From positions 1-33,681 of the IMG/VR virus record IMGVR_UViG_3300035698_006008: a DNA stretch of 33,681 bases; one strand, 5' to 3'. Shown piece after piece: positions 1 to 6,879 of this stretch (positions are counted from its first letter, which is position 1; every line of letters begins with the position of its first letter). A model generated the notes under the pieces. The model worked only from the letters and a program-made list of their open reading frames with translations, ran no database searches and had not been told where the DNA came from. Origin of the DNA: a virus. The position numbers and the translations under genes were made by a program.

Positions 1-2
1 AT

Positions 3-212
3 TTAATCAGAGAGCAGTGCTGCGTACTTGTTAAACTTAGATGCTTTAATGAATGCTGCCTCTGATTTCTCAGTATAGTATGCGTATTCAGTATTGTCCT
101 CGCCAGCCATCTCAGCCCGTCTTGCATACATGTAAGCTTTGTCTTTTTCCAGTACTGCTTCTTTTTCCAATATTGCTTTTCTTCCGGCGTCTGTGTTCAT
201 TATATATACCAT
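3..212 (-). CDS. Small hypothetical protein, 69 aa
   Basis: I do not recognise this protein. It is short, charged and probably all-helical: Glu, Lys and Ala dominate, with Tyr-rich stretches (YAYYTEKSEAAF) and no membrane segment or Cys/His metal site. The ATG at 212 is preceded by TAAGGAGA six bases upstream, a strong ribosome binding site, so I prefer it to the in-frame ATG four codons later. It is the second gene of a short leftward unit that starts near 400 and runs off the left edge, divergent from the late genes. The small size and position suggest an early accessory protein, but that is inference. Confidence 0.7.
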   Translation of the reverse strand: MVYIMNTDAGRKAILEKEAVLEKDKAYMYARRAEMAGEDNTEYAYYTEKSEAAFIKASKFNKYAALLSD

Positions 213-233
213 TTGTTTCTCCTTATATTTCCT

Positions 234-401
234 CTATTTCGGATCTGTATGTTTTAAAACCGAAACAAGCATTTCTTTAAGTTCTATTTCCTGGATAGAA
301 CTTAACTGCTTCAGGTAATCTTGCACCTTATCTACAAGTTCGATACGTTCGATATTATGTATCTCGATTAGCTGTGCCATCTGTTTTATTTTATCGCTCA
401 T
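234..401 (-). CDS. Small hypothetical protein, 55 aa
   Basis: This is an unrecognised 55-residue reading frame, opening MSDKIKQMAQL and ending LKHTDPK, predicted to be almost entirely amphipathic helix (QMAQLIEIHNIERIELVDKV), as in a small dimerising protein. The ATG at 401 follows an AGGGGGAC ribosome binding site five bases upstream. Its TAG stop at 234-236 lies 21 bases before the ATG of the next leftward gene, so the two should be cotranscribed. Its short length makes it easy to miss. Function unknown; only the translation signals and clean frame support it. Confidence 0.65.
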   Translation of the reverse strand: MSDKIKQMAQLIEIHNIERIELVDKVQDYLKQLSSIQEIELKEMLVSVLKHTDPK

Positions 402-442
402 TTGTCCCCCTGCTTATGCCCTTTGTCTTCGTTAGTTTTCAC
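398..442 (-). CDS. Possible 14-codon leader ORF
   Basis: A GTG at 442, preceded by AAGGG with a five-base gap, opens a frame encoding VKTNEDKGHKQGDK. Its TGA overlaps the next gene's ATG as ATGA. The overlap suggests translational coupling, but the peptide is tiny and very hydrophilic and the start is non-ATG. An in-frame GTG at 448 is an alternative. It may simply be untranslated leader. Confidence 0.25.
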   Translation of the reverse strand: MKTNEDKGHKQGDK

Positions 443-466
443 TTCCACCCTTGTTTTAGTTGTTTG

Positions 467-499
467 CGTTACTCCTCTACGTTACTCCTCTACGTTAAC
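467..499. repeat. 13-bp tandem repeat, about 2.5 copies, carrying Shine-Dalgarno cores
   Basis: On the plus strand cgttactcctcta occurs at 467-479 and 480-492, followed by cgttaac. Read leftward each unit contains TAGAGGAGTAACG, with a GAGGAG ribosome-binding core. The nearest usable start codon is more than 20 bases further on, so these cores are not placed for a normal start. They may be a duplicated leader element or a relic of a lost gene start. Confidence 0.7.
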
Positions 500-546
500 A
501 ATGGTAGCATTGTCAAGTATTAATTTTAATTAAATGCATTTAATTA
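499..546. promoter_or_regulatory. Two dyads around a possible leftward -35 element
   Basis: Positions 527-546 are a perfect 20-bp palindrome (taattaaatgcatttaatta). Positions 499-512 are an inverted repeat, caatg-gtag-cattg. Read leftward, a consensus -35 hexamer TTGACA lies at 516-511 between them, but no convincing -10 lies 16-18 bases downstream, so the promoter is uncertain. The arrangement, upstream of the leftward genes, resembles an operator region; the palindrome could alternatively belong to a replication origin. Confidence 0.45.
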
Positions 547-578
547 TTTGCCAAGAATACGGTCAAACGACCCCGATA

Positions 579-902
579 ACCGCAACTCCCGCAGAAGCGT
601 CCGCAACTTGCTATAGTACTAAACCATTGATATTACAAAAGAATCTGGCGATAACCGCAGAAAAGCGGAAAAGCAAGGGTTCTGTTTTTAAATCGGATTC
701 TGTATATTTTTTCTATATATATATATATATATATATCTTATATGTAAGGGGAGGGTACTGTTGCGGTGTTGCTTTTTTAAATCAATCTCCCCCCGAAAGT
801 CTGCTGTTTTGCTGCGATTTTATGAAAGTGTAGTAATATCAGCACCTTACGGTCTGTAATCTCTGCGGTAAAGGGGTGCGGTTGGCTGCGGGGGTCTGCG
901 GT
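579..902. repeat. Nine CCGCA heptamers, inverted in orientation about the TA tract
   Basis: Forward-facing copies: ACCGCAA 579-585, CCCGCAG 588-594, TCCGCAA 600-606, ACCGCAG 654-660. Reverse-facing copies: TTGCGGT 761-767, CTGCGGT 863-869, GTGCGGT 876-882, CTGCGGG 885-891 (one base left of this depending on alignment), CTGCGGT 896-902. All copies left of the TA tract face one way and all copies right of it face the other. Confidence 0.6.
714..736. repeat. Alternating TA dinucleotide tract, 23 bases
   Basis: This is an uninterrupted run of alternating T and A in the middle of the motif array. Such tracts melt readily and can form cruciforms. It is a plausible DNA-unwinding element, or just a slippage-prone microsatellite. 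Confidence 0.7.
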
Positions 903-945
903 AGTGTGCCATTAGACATGATTAAGAGTATCTTCTTTAATAAGG

Positions 946-974
946 TTGACTAAGCGGTTATAATATAGTAGTAT
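946..974 (+). promoter_or_regulatory. Sigma70-like promoter for the rightward gene block
   Basis: TTGACT at 946-951 (five of six matches to the -35 consensus) is followed after 17 bases by TAGTAT at 969-974 (four of six matches to the -10). A perfect TATAAT also occurs at 959-964 but has only TTTAAT at the matching -35 position. Either would start transcription about 30-45 bases before the ribosome binding site of the first rightward gene. No repeated phage-type promoter sequence is seen upstream of later genes. Confidence 0.45.
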
Positions 975-1013
975 TATAAATAAACAGCATACATATAAAA
1001 GGAAAACAACAAC

Positions 1014-1307
1014 ATGGGACTAATAAAAGTAGATGACGAAGCAGCAAAACTCTGGGACGACACGACTGTCCGTACGACAATATTTACAGATCAGGATACG
1101 CTTACAGGGCTAAGACATATGGCCCGGGACGTTGGTAACGTTAATGTGGGTGCGCTTGTAACTGTCATAACAAGATTCGTGATGTCGATTGAAAAACTAT
1201 CGCTTAATGAGGATGCAATCAATCAAATAAATTATTCGTGGGATAAATTTATGGTAGACGTAAAACGTCCAGAAAAACGCGGGCGCCGCAAGGACGTTAA
1301 AAATTAA
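1014..1307 (+). CDS. Hypothetical protein with basic C-terminus, 97 aa
   Basis: This is the first gene of the rightward block and I do not recognise it. The middle (about residues 30-65) is a mix of hydrophobic and polar residues consistent with a helix-rich core; the last 15 residues are strongly basic (KRPEKRGRRKDVKN), suggesting nucleic-acid contact. The ATG follows AAAGGAAAA at about 12 bases, a moderate ribosome binding site. The TAA stop at 1305-1307 overlaps the proposed ATT start of endonuclease I as ATTAA, so the two are probably translationally coupled. The position suggests a regulatory or nuclease-partner role, but that is inference. Confidence 0.75.
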   Translation: MGLIKVDDEAAKLWDDTTVRTTIFTDQDTLTGLRHMARDVGNVNVGALVTVITRFVMSIEKLSLNEDAINQINYSWDKFMVDVKRPEKRGRRKDVKN

Positions 1308-1710
1308 AACCAAAGTAGGAAAACGTAGTCTGTTTGAAGAACAGATAGCGAAACAACTGGTACTCAATAATATAAAATTTGAGTATGAAGATAGAACCAG
1401 GGTTATACTTTATGTGGTGCCGGAGTCTTCACACAAATATCTACCAGATTTTATATTATCGAATGGTATATATATTGAAGCTAAGGGGTTGTTTAACAGA
1501 GCTGATCGGCAAAAACATATACTTATTAGAAAGCAATATCCAGAGATCGATTTGCGATTCGTATTTCAAAACATGAAAAATAAAATAAGTAAGCAGTCGA
1601 AGACAACATATGCTGACTGGTGCGTTAAAAATGGTTTTAAGTTCGCGAACCAAAGAATACCTGTTGCTTGGATTCAGGAAAACCATACTTATAATAGGAG
1701 CAATTTATGA
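1303..1710 (+). CDS. T7-type endonuclease I (Holliday-junction resolvase), ATT start
   Basis: Resembles phage T7 gp3 (endonuclease I family), which cuts branched DNA to debranch replicating concatemers before packaging. The order of conserved parts matches: GKRSLFEEQIAKQL, then IKFEYE, then KYLPDFILSNGIYIEAKG, then ADWCVKNGFKFA and IPVAWI. The expected catalytic set is present as E12, D49, E59 and K61, numbering from the ATT at 1303. Length is 135 aa against 149 in T7. No ATG, GTG or TTG precedes E12: the frame is open back to 1264, and the first standard start (GTG at 1414) would remove the catalytic Glu. The ATT has AAGGA eight bases upstream and overlaps the previous stop, so I take it as the start. 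The end overlaps the next gene as ATGATG. Confidence 0.88.
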   Translation: MKTKVGKRSLFEEQIAKQLVLNNIKFEYEDRTRVILYVVPESSHKYLPDFILSNGIYIEAKGLFNRADRQKHILIRKQYPEIDLRFVFQNMKNKISKQSKTTYADWCVKNGFKFANQRIPVAWIQENHTYNRSNL

Positions 1711-2177
1711 TGATTACGAAACGGATTATGAAACGGCTTTCTAATTTAGAGACAGAGAAGTTTACTCCCGTCCTTTGGCGACTAAAACAGACGCTTAGAT
1801 ATGAAATGACAAGAACTTTTGTTTCGGAAACTAACTTAGGAATTACGTGGACTAAACAGACAAATGGTAAATGGGAAGCTTCTGAAACTACTAATCTTAC
1901 TGTGCCAGAAGGGTTTATAACAGACGGCGTTAGCAGCCCAAGGTCTCTTGCTTGGGTTTGTTCTCCTATGGGAGGGAGATACGCAGAGGCTGCTGTTCTT
2001 CATGATTATCTATATTCACCTATGTGCGAGCGGTCGCTTTCTAGAAAACAGTGTGATAAATATTTTTACGGTGCGATGCTGGCTGACGGAGTTGGCTCAG
2101 TAAAAGCATGGGCAATGTATCTTTCGGTACGTTTTTTTGGAGGGAAGTTTTTTAAACGTTCGTTATATGGGAAATAA
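1707..2177 (+). CDS. DUF1353 family protein, 156 aa
   Basis: Resembles the phage-associated DUF1353 family, whose function is not established. Recognisable blocks are VPEGFITDGVSSPRSLAW (about residues 66-83), followed by GGRYAEAAVLHDYLY (89-103) with the characteristic His-Asp pair at 99-100, then a Cys/Tyr-rich helix (RKQCDKYFYGAML) and a hydrophobic C-terminal segment (AWAMYLSVRFFGG). The conserved Asp73, His99 and Asp100 look like metal ligands. Residues 1-60 are variable. It overlaps endonuclease I by four bases, starting at either ATG of ATGATG, and is followed three bases later by the next gene. Confidence 0.8.
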   Translation: MMITKRIMKRLSNLETEKFTPVLWRLKQTLRYEMTRTFVSETNLGITWTKQTNGKWEASETTNLTVPEGFITDGVSSPRSLAWVCSPMGGRYAEAAVLHDYLYSPMCERSLSRKQCDKYFYGAMLADGVGSVKAWAMYLSVRFFGGKFFKRSLYGK

Positions 2178-2180
2178 TAA

Positions 2181-3014
2181 ATGTTAAAAATTAAAGAGTT
2201 ACTTACAAACTTTGATCCTGGTATGTCAAACTATCAGAAAGATAACTTCGTTACGCTAAAGAATGGGGTTACGACTTATGGTAAGTATAAACAGGCACTT
2301 AGAGAATTGTACGGGCGCGTAGAATCAGTTGAACAGATGATTTTTGCTATGAAGAAACAAAAACTGGTAGTTAAAAAAGCGCGTTGGTATAGCGATTATT
2401 CACAATGGCTTCCTTTGCCAAAGGGAATGGAAGAAGTGGATAGCGACCATTATAAAGTGAGCGACCATTATAAAGTGAGCGAGTATATTAATAATAGGAT
2501 TGATATGCACGAACTAAAATTCGAAGAGGCTCAGTTTTATTATGATAAGATGAAACTTCGGGTGCCGGTACAGATAGAAGACTTACTTCGATTCTATTCC
2601 CAGGCAATAGTTCTGCACGATATGATTCTTACTGACTATACCTGCTCTTTAATCTCTAAAGAGCTACAAGAGAAGCTTGAGAAGAAAGAGTGGTATATCA
2701 GAGCAAAGCTTTTGGCAACTACTGATATAGAATATAACAAGATGATTACACCTGCCACCATAGAACAGATTGAGAGCTTGGATAGATCTTCTTGTAAGGA
2801 GATCTATGATTTTTTGGTGGATAGTCGATCATCTTGTAACGAAGTTAGTTTAAGTTTAAAATGGAAATCTGACTACCACGATTATAATGATCTGATATTC
2901 AAAGGATTTGACACTAAAGTTGAAGCCGTGTTATGTAAACTTTCAGATATTAAAACGATAGAAGACTTAAAACAAATAGGTTTTACGACAGATAATGGCT
3001 TACGATTGGAATAA
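2181..3014 (+). CDS. Hypothetical protein with in-frame hexapeptide duplication, 277 aa
   Basis: I do not recognise this protein. It is hydrophilic, rich in Lys, Glu, Tyr and Leu, mostly helical by eye, without membrane segments or an obvious catalytic motif. Residues about 88-99 carry SDHYKV twice in a row, encoded by an exact 18-bp tandem duplication, which points to a tolerant surface loop. The start ATG is three bases after the previous stop, with AAATAATAA and only a weak ribosome binding site, so coupling is likely. The last 20 bases overlap the next gene. It sits between DUF1353 and terminase genes, so a packaging or DNA-processing role is possible but unproven. Confidence 0.8.
   Translation: MLKIKELLTNFDPGMSNYQKDNFVTLKNGVTTYGKYKQALRELYGRVESVEQMIFAMKKQKLVVKKARWYSDYSQWLPLPKGMEEVDSDHYKVSDHYKVSEYINNRIDMHELKFEEAQFYYDKMKLRVPVQIEDLLRFYSQAIVLHDMILTDYTCSLISKELQEKLEKKEWYIRAKLLATTDIEYNKMITPATIEQIESLDRSSCKEIYDFLVDSRSSCNEVSLSLKWKSDYHDYNDLIFKGFDTKVEAVLCKLSDIKTIEDLKQIGFTTDNGLRLE
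2442..2477 (+). repeat. Exact 18-bp tandem duplication inside a gene
   Basis: agcgaccattataaagtg occurs at 2442-2459 and again at 2460-2477, followed by agcga, the start of a third copy. Each unit is six codons, so the reading frame is kept. Confidence 0.95.
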
Positions 3015-3369
3015 AAACGAATTAAGTGATGAAGTAGAGATAGAAATATATGAGATGCTAAGTATGGGGCTTCCGTTGAAGGACGTCTTGATTTTAAACG
3101 GGTGCTCTATGATTGAATTTAATGAGCGTCAGGTCAAGAACCCTGTATTTAAACGTCATATAGAGAAGGCTGAGAGCCAGTTTCACTGGAATCTATGGCG
3201 TGAGTTCGTGTCGTATTCTAAAGAAAATCCAGGGAAAGCAATGGAACTGTTACGGATTAAGTTTCCGGATGTATATATTGCTGTGTCTTCTAAAGGAACG
3301 GTATCATCTGCTGAGGACTTTCTATCAATTGTAGCTGCGAGAGCAGAAGAAAAGGGAATTATCTTATAA
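2995..3369 (+). CDS. Helix-turn-helix protein, candidate small-terminase-like, 124 aa
   Basis: Acidic N-terminus (NELSDEVEIEIYEML) leads into a helix-turn-helix-like stretch (LPLKDVLILNGCSMIEFNE, about residues 28-46). This is followed by a helical region ending KAMELLRIKFPDVY. That last block recalls the end of the DNA-binding part of some small terminases, where a similar Leu-Lys-Pro-aromatic pattern occurs. The start lies inside the previous gene with no strong ribosome binding site, and the stop directly abuts the next ATG. Together with the next gene it sits just before the large terminase. It may be the packaging-site recognition subunit or a related DNA-binding protein; the assignment is tentative. 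Confidence 0.7.
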   Translation: MAYDWNKNELSDEVEIEIYEMLSMGLPLKDVLILNGCSMIEFNERQVKNPVFKRHIEKAESQFHWNLWREFVSYSKENPGKAMELLRIKFPDVYIAVSSKGTVSSAEDFLSIVAARAEEKGIIL

Positions 3370-3792
3370 ATGTTATCAGGGATGCGTGTTTCATTTGTGA
3401 ATAAAAAGGATAATATTAATATAGTTGTCTACTTGTTATCTCAGGGCGTTGATTTGTATCATGCAATTGATATTGTAGGTTGGGATGCAGAATACTATAG
3501 CAATTTACTAAAGACTAACTCAAAGTTTAAACTTAGTGTGTTTGTCCAGTTGTTACGGCGTGATTACACTCTAAAGAGAGTTTGTGCCGGTATTGGTATG
3601 ACGATGTCTACTTTTTATGACTGGGTTAAAGGAGATGATGACGTTAGATATCATATAATCAACGAGCAGGATAAGCTAATTCAAAAGTTTAGAGATGGCG
3701 AGTACGAACCAAAATACTATAGAGATTACACAAAGAATAAAAAAGCTGACGAGGAAGCTGCAGCTTTGAAATCTGAGGCAGCATTAACGTAG
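3370..3792 (+). CDS. Candidate terminase small subunit, 140 aa
   Basis: Two successive helix-turn-helix-like units can be seen: GVDLYHAIDIVGWDAEYYSNLL (in two parts, about residues 26-47) and DYTLKRVCAGIGMTMSTFYDWV (about 63-84). The tail, from about residue 105, is charged and helical and could serve oligomerisation. Small terminases usually pair such a DNA-binding domain with an oligomerisation tail and lie immediately before the large subunit, as here. The ATG directly follows the previous TAA, and the last 10 bases overlap the proposed large-terminase start. Which of this gene and the preceding one recognises the packaging site cannot be decided by eye. Confidence 0.75.
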   Translation: MLSGMRVSFVNKKDNINIVVYLLSQGVDLYHAIDIVGWDAEYYSNLLKTNSKFKLSVFVQLLRRDYTLKRVCAGIGMTMSTFYDWVKGDDDVRYHIINEQDKLIQKFRDGEYEPKYYRDYTKNKKADEEAAALKSEAALT

Positions 3793-5207
3793 CAGAGGAC
3801 ATAGTAGACTATGTTCTGAGGTGGAGAAAGGATATATCTCTGTTCGCAGAAGAGTTTTTACAGATAACACCGACGCCTCAGCAGTCAGAATTTTTTAAAT
3901 TTGTAGTTAGCTACCAGAGGATTGCGTGTAAGTCCGGACACGGCACTGGGAAGTCTACCGGCTTGGCGGTAGTCATCTGGTGGTTTCTTATTTGTTTTCC
4001 TCGCGCTCAGTGTCCTTGTACGGCGCCATCAGCCGAACAGCTAAAGAACGTACTTTGGGATCGGTTAAGGGCTATCTGGACAAATCTTCCTCCTGAGATT
4101 AAAGACCAGTGGGTCATCACCTCCGCTAAAGTGGAGAACGTGATAACAAAGAACTCGTTCGCAATCGCACGTACCGCTCGTGTTGAGAACCCTGATGCTT
4201 TGCAGGGGTTTCACAGTGATAATCTGCTGATATGTGCTGATGAGGCTTCCGGTATATCAGATCAAATCTTCATGCCTATTATGGGCGCCCTTACGGGTGA
4301 GCACAACAAGATCATATTGATCGGAAACCCTACTCGCGTGACAGGGTTTTTCGCTGAATGCTTCGCACAAGACTCAGGCTGGGCTCAGATGACGCTTAAC
4401 GCTGAGGAGTCTAAGCTTGTAACTAAATATCAGATCAACTATTGGAAAGACAAGTACGGTGTATCGAGCGATGAGTATCGTATACGGGTACTTGGAGACT
4501 TTCCTATGTCAGACTCTTCCGCTCTGTTCAGTCTGGAAGATATAGACTATGCAATGGACTCATCTATCACCCCGGACGATCCGGTAGTGTGGGGTGTTGA
4601 CGTTGGTGGGTTTGGCGGGGATGCTTCTGTAATCGCTAAGAGGTTCGGCAACTGTATCACTGAGATTAAGGAGACGTTCAACCGCAGAAGCACTGAGGTT
4701 GCCTACTGGGTAGCGAAAGAATATAAGAAGACTACCGAGAAAGAGCGCCCGTTGATCATATTTGTTGACGTGATTGGTATTGGAGACGGGGTGTTCTCCA
4801 GACTGCGGGAGATTGGTCTCCCAGTACGAGAGGTTATCAGTCATGCGAACGCATTCGAGCCTGCAAAATACGTCAACGTTCGTACTGAGATGTTTATGAG
4901 GCTGAAGGATGCTGTAGAAAGCCGATTGCTTAAGCTTCCTAGAGATGGTAAGCTTCGCAAACAGTTAATGACGATTGGTTATATTTACGATAACAAAGGG
5001 AGATATCAACTATTGTCTAAGCACAAGAAGGTAATAGGGTCTGACCGAGTGTTCGGAGGTAAGAGCCCTGATATTGCTGATGCAATCGCATTCACATTCG
5101 TAGAAGATATTTACTGTTACGACCCAGGCAACATCTACGGCCGTCATCATTTAAGGCAGGACAACTACCTAACCCCTAATCCATTTGATAATATATATGA
5201 GCTATAA
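3783..5207 (+). CDS. terL: Terminase large subunit (packaging ATPase-nuclease), ATT start
   Basis: This is the motor that pumps DNA into the prohead and cuts the concatemer. From the ATT at 3783 the protein is 474 aa, a normal length. The N-terminal ATPase has Walker A SGHGTGKST (residues 51-59), Walker B LLICADEASG with Asp153-Glu154, and a coupling-type motif in IGNPTRVTG. The C-terminal RNase H-like nuclease has VWGVDVGGFGGD (Asp273), IIFVDVIGIGDGV (Asp329) and KSPDIADAIAF (Asp430, Asp433). No ATG, GTG or TTG precedes Walker A in the open frame from 3777; the first standard start (TTG 3963) would delete it. ATT 3783 has GAGG four bases upstream. CTG 3816 is an alternative without a ribosome binding site. 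Confidence 0.93.
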   Translation: MNVAEDIVDYVLRWRKDISLFAEEFLQITPTPQQSEFFKFVVSYQRIACKSGHGTGKSTGLAVVIWWFLICFPRAQCPCTAPSAEQLKNVLWDRLRAIWTNLPPEIKDQWVITSAKVENVITKNSFAIARTARVENPDALQGFHSDNLLICADEASGISDQIFMPIMGALTGEHNKIILIGNPTRVTGFFAECFAQDSGWAQMTLNAEESKLVTKYQINYWKDKYGVSSDEYRIRVLGDFPMSDSSALFSLEDIDYAMDSSITPDDPVVWGVDVGGFGGDASVIAKRFGNCITEIKETFNRRSTEVAYWVAKEYKKTTEKERPLIIFVDVIGIGDGVFSRLREIGLPVREVISHANAFEPAKYVNVRTEMFMRLKDAVESRLLKLPRDGKLRKQLMTIGYIYDNKGRYQLLSKHKKVIGSDRVFGGKSPDIADAIAFTFVEDIYCYDPGNIYGRHHLRQDNYLTPNPFDNIYEL

Positions 5208-6879
5208 CCCAAGTAATAATAAAGACGACTCGACCGGCCGCGAGAAGATGAAGAAGGTAGCGCGGCAACTGAACGAAGTGGTCGCTAAGCTTCAGGCATA
5301 TAGACGACCTTACGAAGCAACCTGGCAGTTAATATGCGACTATATATACCCTTCGATGGGTACGTTCACGACTAAGAGAACACCAGGTGAGATGGCCACG
5401 GGCAGTAAGGTTGATTCATACCCTACGCACGCTTGTGATATGCTGGCCAGTTGGCTTCAAACTATCCTGACGAACTCAGCTACTAACTGGTTTTTGCTGA
5501 AGATGTACGGGGACGACAGCAACAAAAACTATGAAACAGAGGAATGGTTGGATAAGACAGACCAGGTCTTTAGGACAATGATCAATGACAGCAACTTGGA
5601 CGTTGGTTTGTTCGATGCTTACCGGACTGTTGCGGCTCTTGGTACTGCATGCTTATACTGTTCTGCAAAGAAAGACTCTCCCCTATCGTACCAGACAATT
5701 CATTTGAACGAGATATTCTTAAGAAACACATATGACAGCGTGATTGACTCTGTCTTTAGGATTTACACTGTTACTAAGCGTGAAGCTGCTAACTTCTTTG
5801 GGATAGACAAGCTGTCCCGGGGGGTTAAGATGGATCTTAAAGGGCATAGAAAGGATACTGCCGAGGAAGAGATCACTCTTGTTCACGCGGTAGTGCCTAT
5901 CTCTGAGTTTAAAGACTTACCAAACGTCAACCCTAAGCATAAATACCGTTCTATTTATATGGAAAAAGATACTGAACACATTATAGATGTAGGGGGGTTC
6001 TTCGAACTGCCGTACATCGTGTTCCGATGGAGCGTTGAGCCTGGTCGAGTGTACGGTGTTGGTCCTGGATGGACCGCATTGGCTGATATTAAGATGCTGA
6101 ACCGTATGAAGGCCACTCTAATACGCGCAGCAGAGAAAGCTGCTGATCCTCCCTATGGCGTCCCGGAAGGAAAGTTCTCAGGGGTAATAAAGATGAACCC
6201 AGGCGGGATTCTTTTTATGAGGAAGGGATCTGATGCTTTGGAACCGTTGTTCCAGTCTTCTAACCTTTCGGTATCTCATGACATGGTGGAAGCACAAAAG
6301 TCTCAGATAGGCGAGATATTCTTCCAGGATCAGTTGAGGATGCTAAACAAAAGTCAGATGACGGCTACTGAGGTGTTAGAGCGGTCAGAAGAGAAGATGA
6401 GGCTGTTATCGCCTATACGGGGACGGTTTGAGATAGAACTGCTGCAACCTCTAGTTGAAAGGTCATTTCATTTATTAAATAGAAAGGGGTACCTCCCTAA
6501 ACCTCCCCCGAATGCGACCCAGAACGGGTTAACGATTGATTACCAATCGCCTATACATAAAGCACAGAAGATCGATTCACTGGTAGGTTTGCAGAAGATG
6601 ATTCAGATTGTCCAGCCTTACTTACAGTTAGATCAACAGGCGTCGTTGTTATTTAAAGGGGACGAGATTATAAGATTGGTAGCTGATATCCTTAATGTTC
6701 CTGTTAAAACCTTGAGAAGCGACTTTGAAGTACAGCAGAAACTTGAAGAGATGCAGAAACAGCAAGAGCAGCAGCAGCAGATGGAAGCACAGAAAGTCCA
6801 GGCCGAGGTAGGTCAGATGGCAGCCAGTGCTGAATTAGACAATGCAAGAGCGCAGCAGGCTAAAATCCCTGGAGGATAA
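5197..6879 (+). CDS. Head-to-tail connecting (portal) protein, T7 gp8-like
   Basis: A 560-aa protein of the podovirus head-to-tail connector family, which forms the dodecameric ring at one capsid vertex through which DNA enters and to which the tail attaches. Family-like blocks are AYRRPYEATWQLICDYIYPS near the start, ACDMLASWLQTILTNSATNW, NEIFLRNTYDSVIDSVFRIY, and GRVYGVGPGWTALADIKMLN in the middle. The C-terminal 50 residues form a Gln/Glu-rich helix. I start at ATG 5197, which overlaps the terminase stop region; a TTG four codons earlier gives no better ribosome binding site. The stop overlaps the next gene as TAATG, with GGAGGA just before. Confidence 0.93.
   Translation: MSYNPSNNKDDSTGREKMKKVARQLNEVVAKLQAYRRPYEATWQLICDYIYPSMGTFTTKRTPGEMATGSKVDSYPTHACDMLASWLQTILTNSATNWFLLKMYGDDSNKNYETEEWLDKTDQVFRTMINDSNLDVGLFDAYRTVAALGTACLYCSAKKDSPLSYQTIHLNEIFLRNTYDSVIDSVFRIYTVTKREAANFFGIDKLSRGVKMDLKGHRKDTAEEEITLVHAVVPISEFKDLPNVNPKHKYRSIYMEKDTEHIIDVGGFFELPYIVFRWSVEPGRVYGVGPGWTALADIKMLNRMKATLIRAAEKAADPPYGVPEGKFSGVIKMNPGGILFMRKGSDALEPLFQSSNLSVSHDMVEAQKSQIGEIFFQDQLRMLNKSQMTATEVLERSEEKMRLLSPIRGRFEIELLQPLVERSFHLLNRKGYLPKPPPNATQNGLTIDYQSPIHKAQKIDSLVGLQKMIQIVQPYLQLDQQASLLFKGDEIIRLVADILNVPVKTLRSDFEVQQKLEEMQKQQEQQQQMEAQKVQAEVGQMAASAELDNARAQQAKIPGG

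Larger units (their letters stand above)
547..1013. other. Gene-free control region between divergent units; candidate origin
   Basis: I see no credible gene here. A frame that can be read at 534-833 runs through the (TA)n tract as alternating Ile-Tyr and has no ribosome binding site. The region contains nine heptamers of the type [ACT]CCGCA[AGC], with positions listed in the next entry, and a 23-base alternating TA tract at 714-736. It also has an 11-bp exact direct repeat, CGATAACCGCA, at 574-584 and 649-659, and a small CCGC/GCGG inverted repeat at 655-668. An orientation-switched motif array around an easily melted tract is typical of origins or multi-operator regions, but no function is proven. 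Confidence 0.5.

Noticed and set aside
534-833. A 99-codon rightward frame in the intergenic region
   Set aside because: No ribosome binding site, passes through the TA microsatellite as repeated Ile-Tyr, and has no protein-like composition.
1379-1576. A rightward frame starting with ATG at 1379
   Set aside because: It is a different frame lying over the endonuclease I domain, whose conserved residues are all in the other frame.
3774-3792. Programmed -1 frameshift joining the small-terminase candidate to large terminase
   Set aside because: The overlap after the upstream TGA is only about 16 bases and has no slippery heptamer; an ATT start with a ribosome binding site is simpler.
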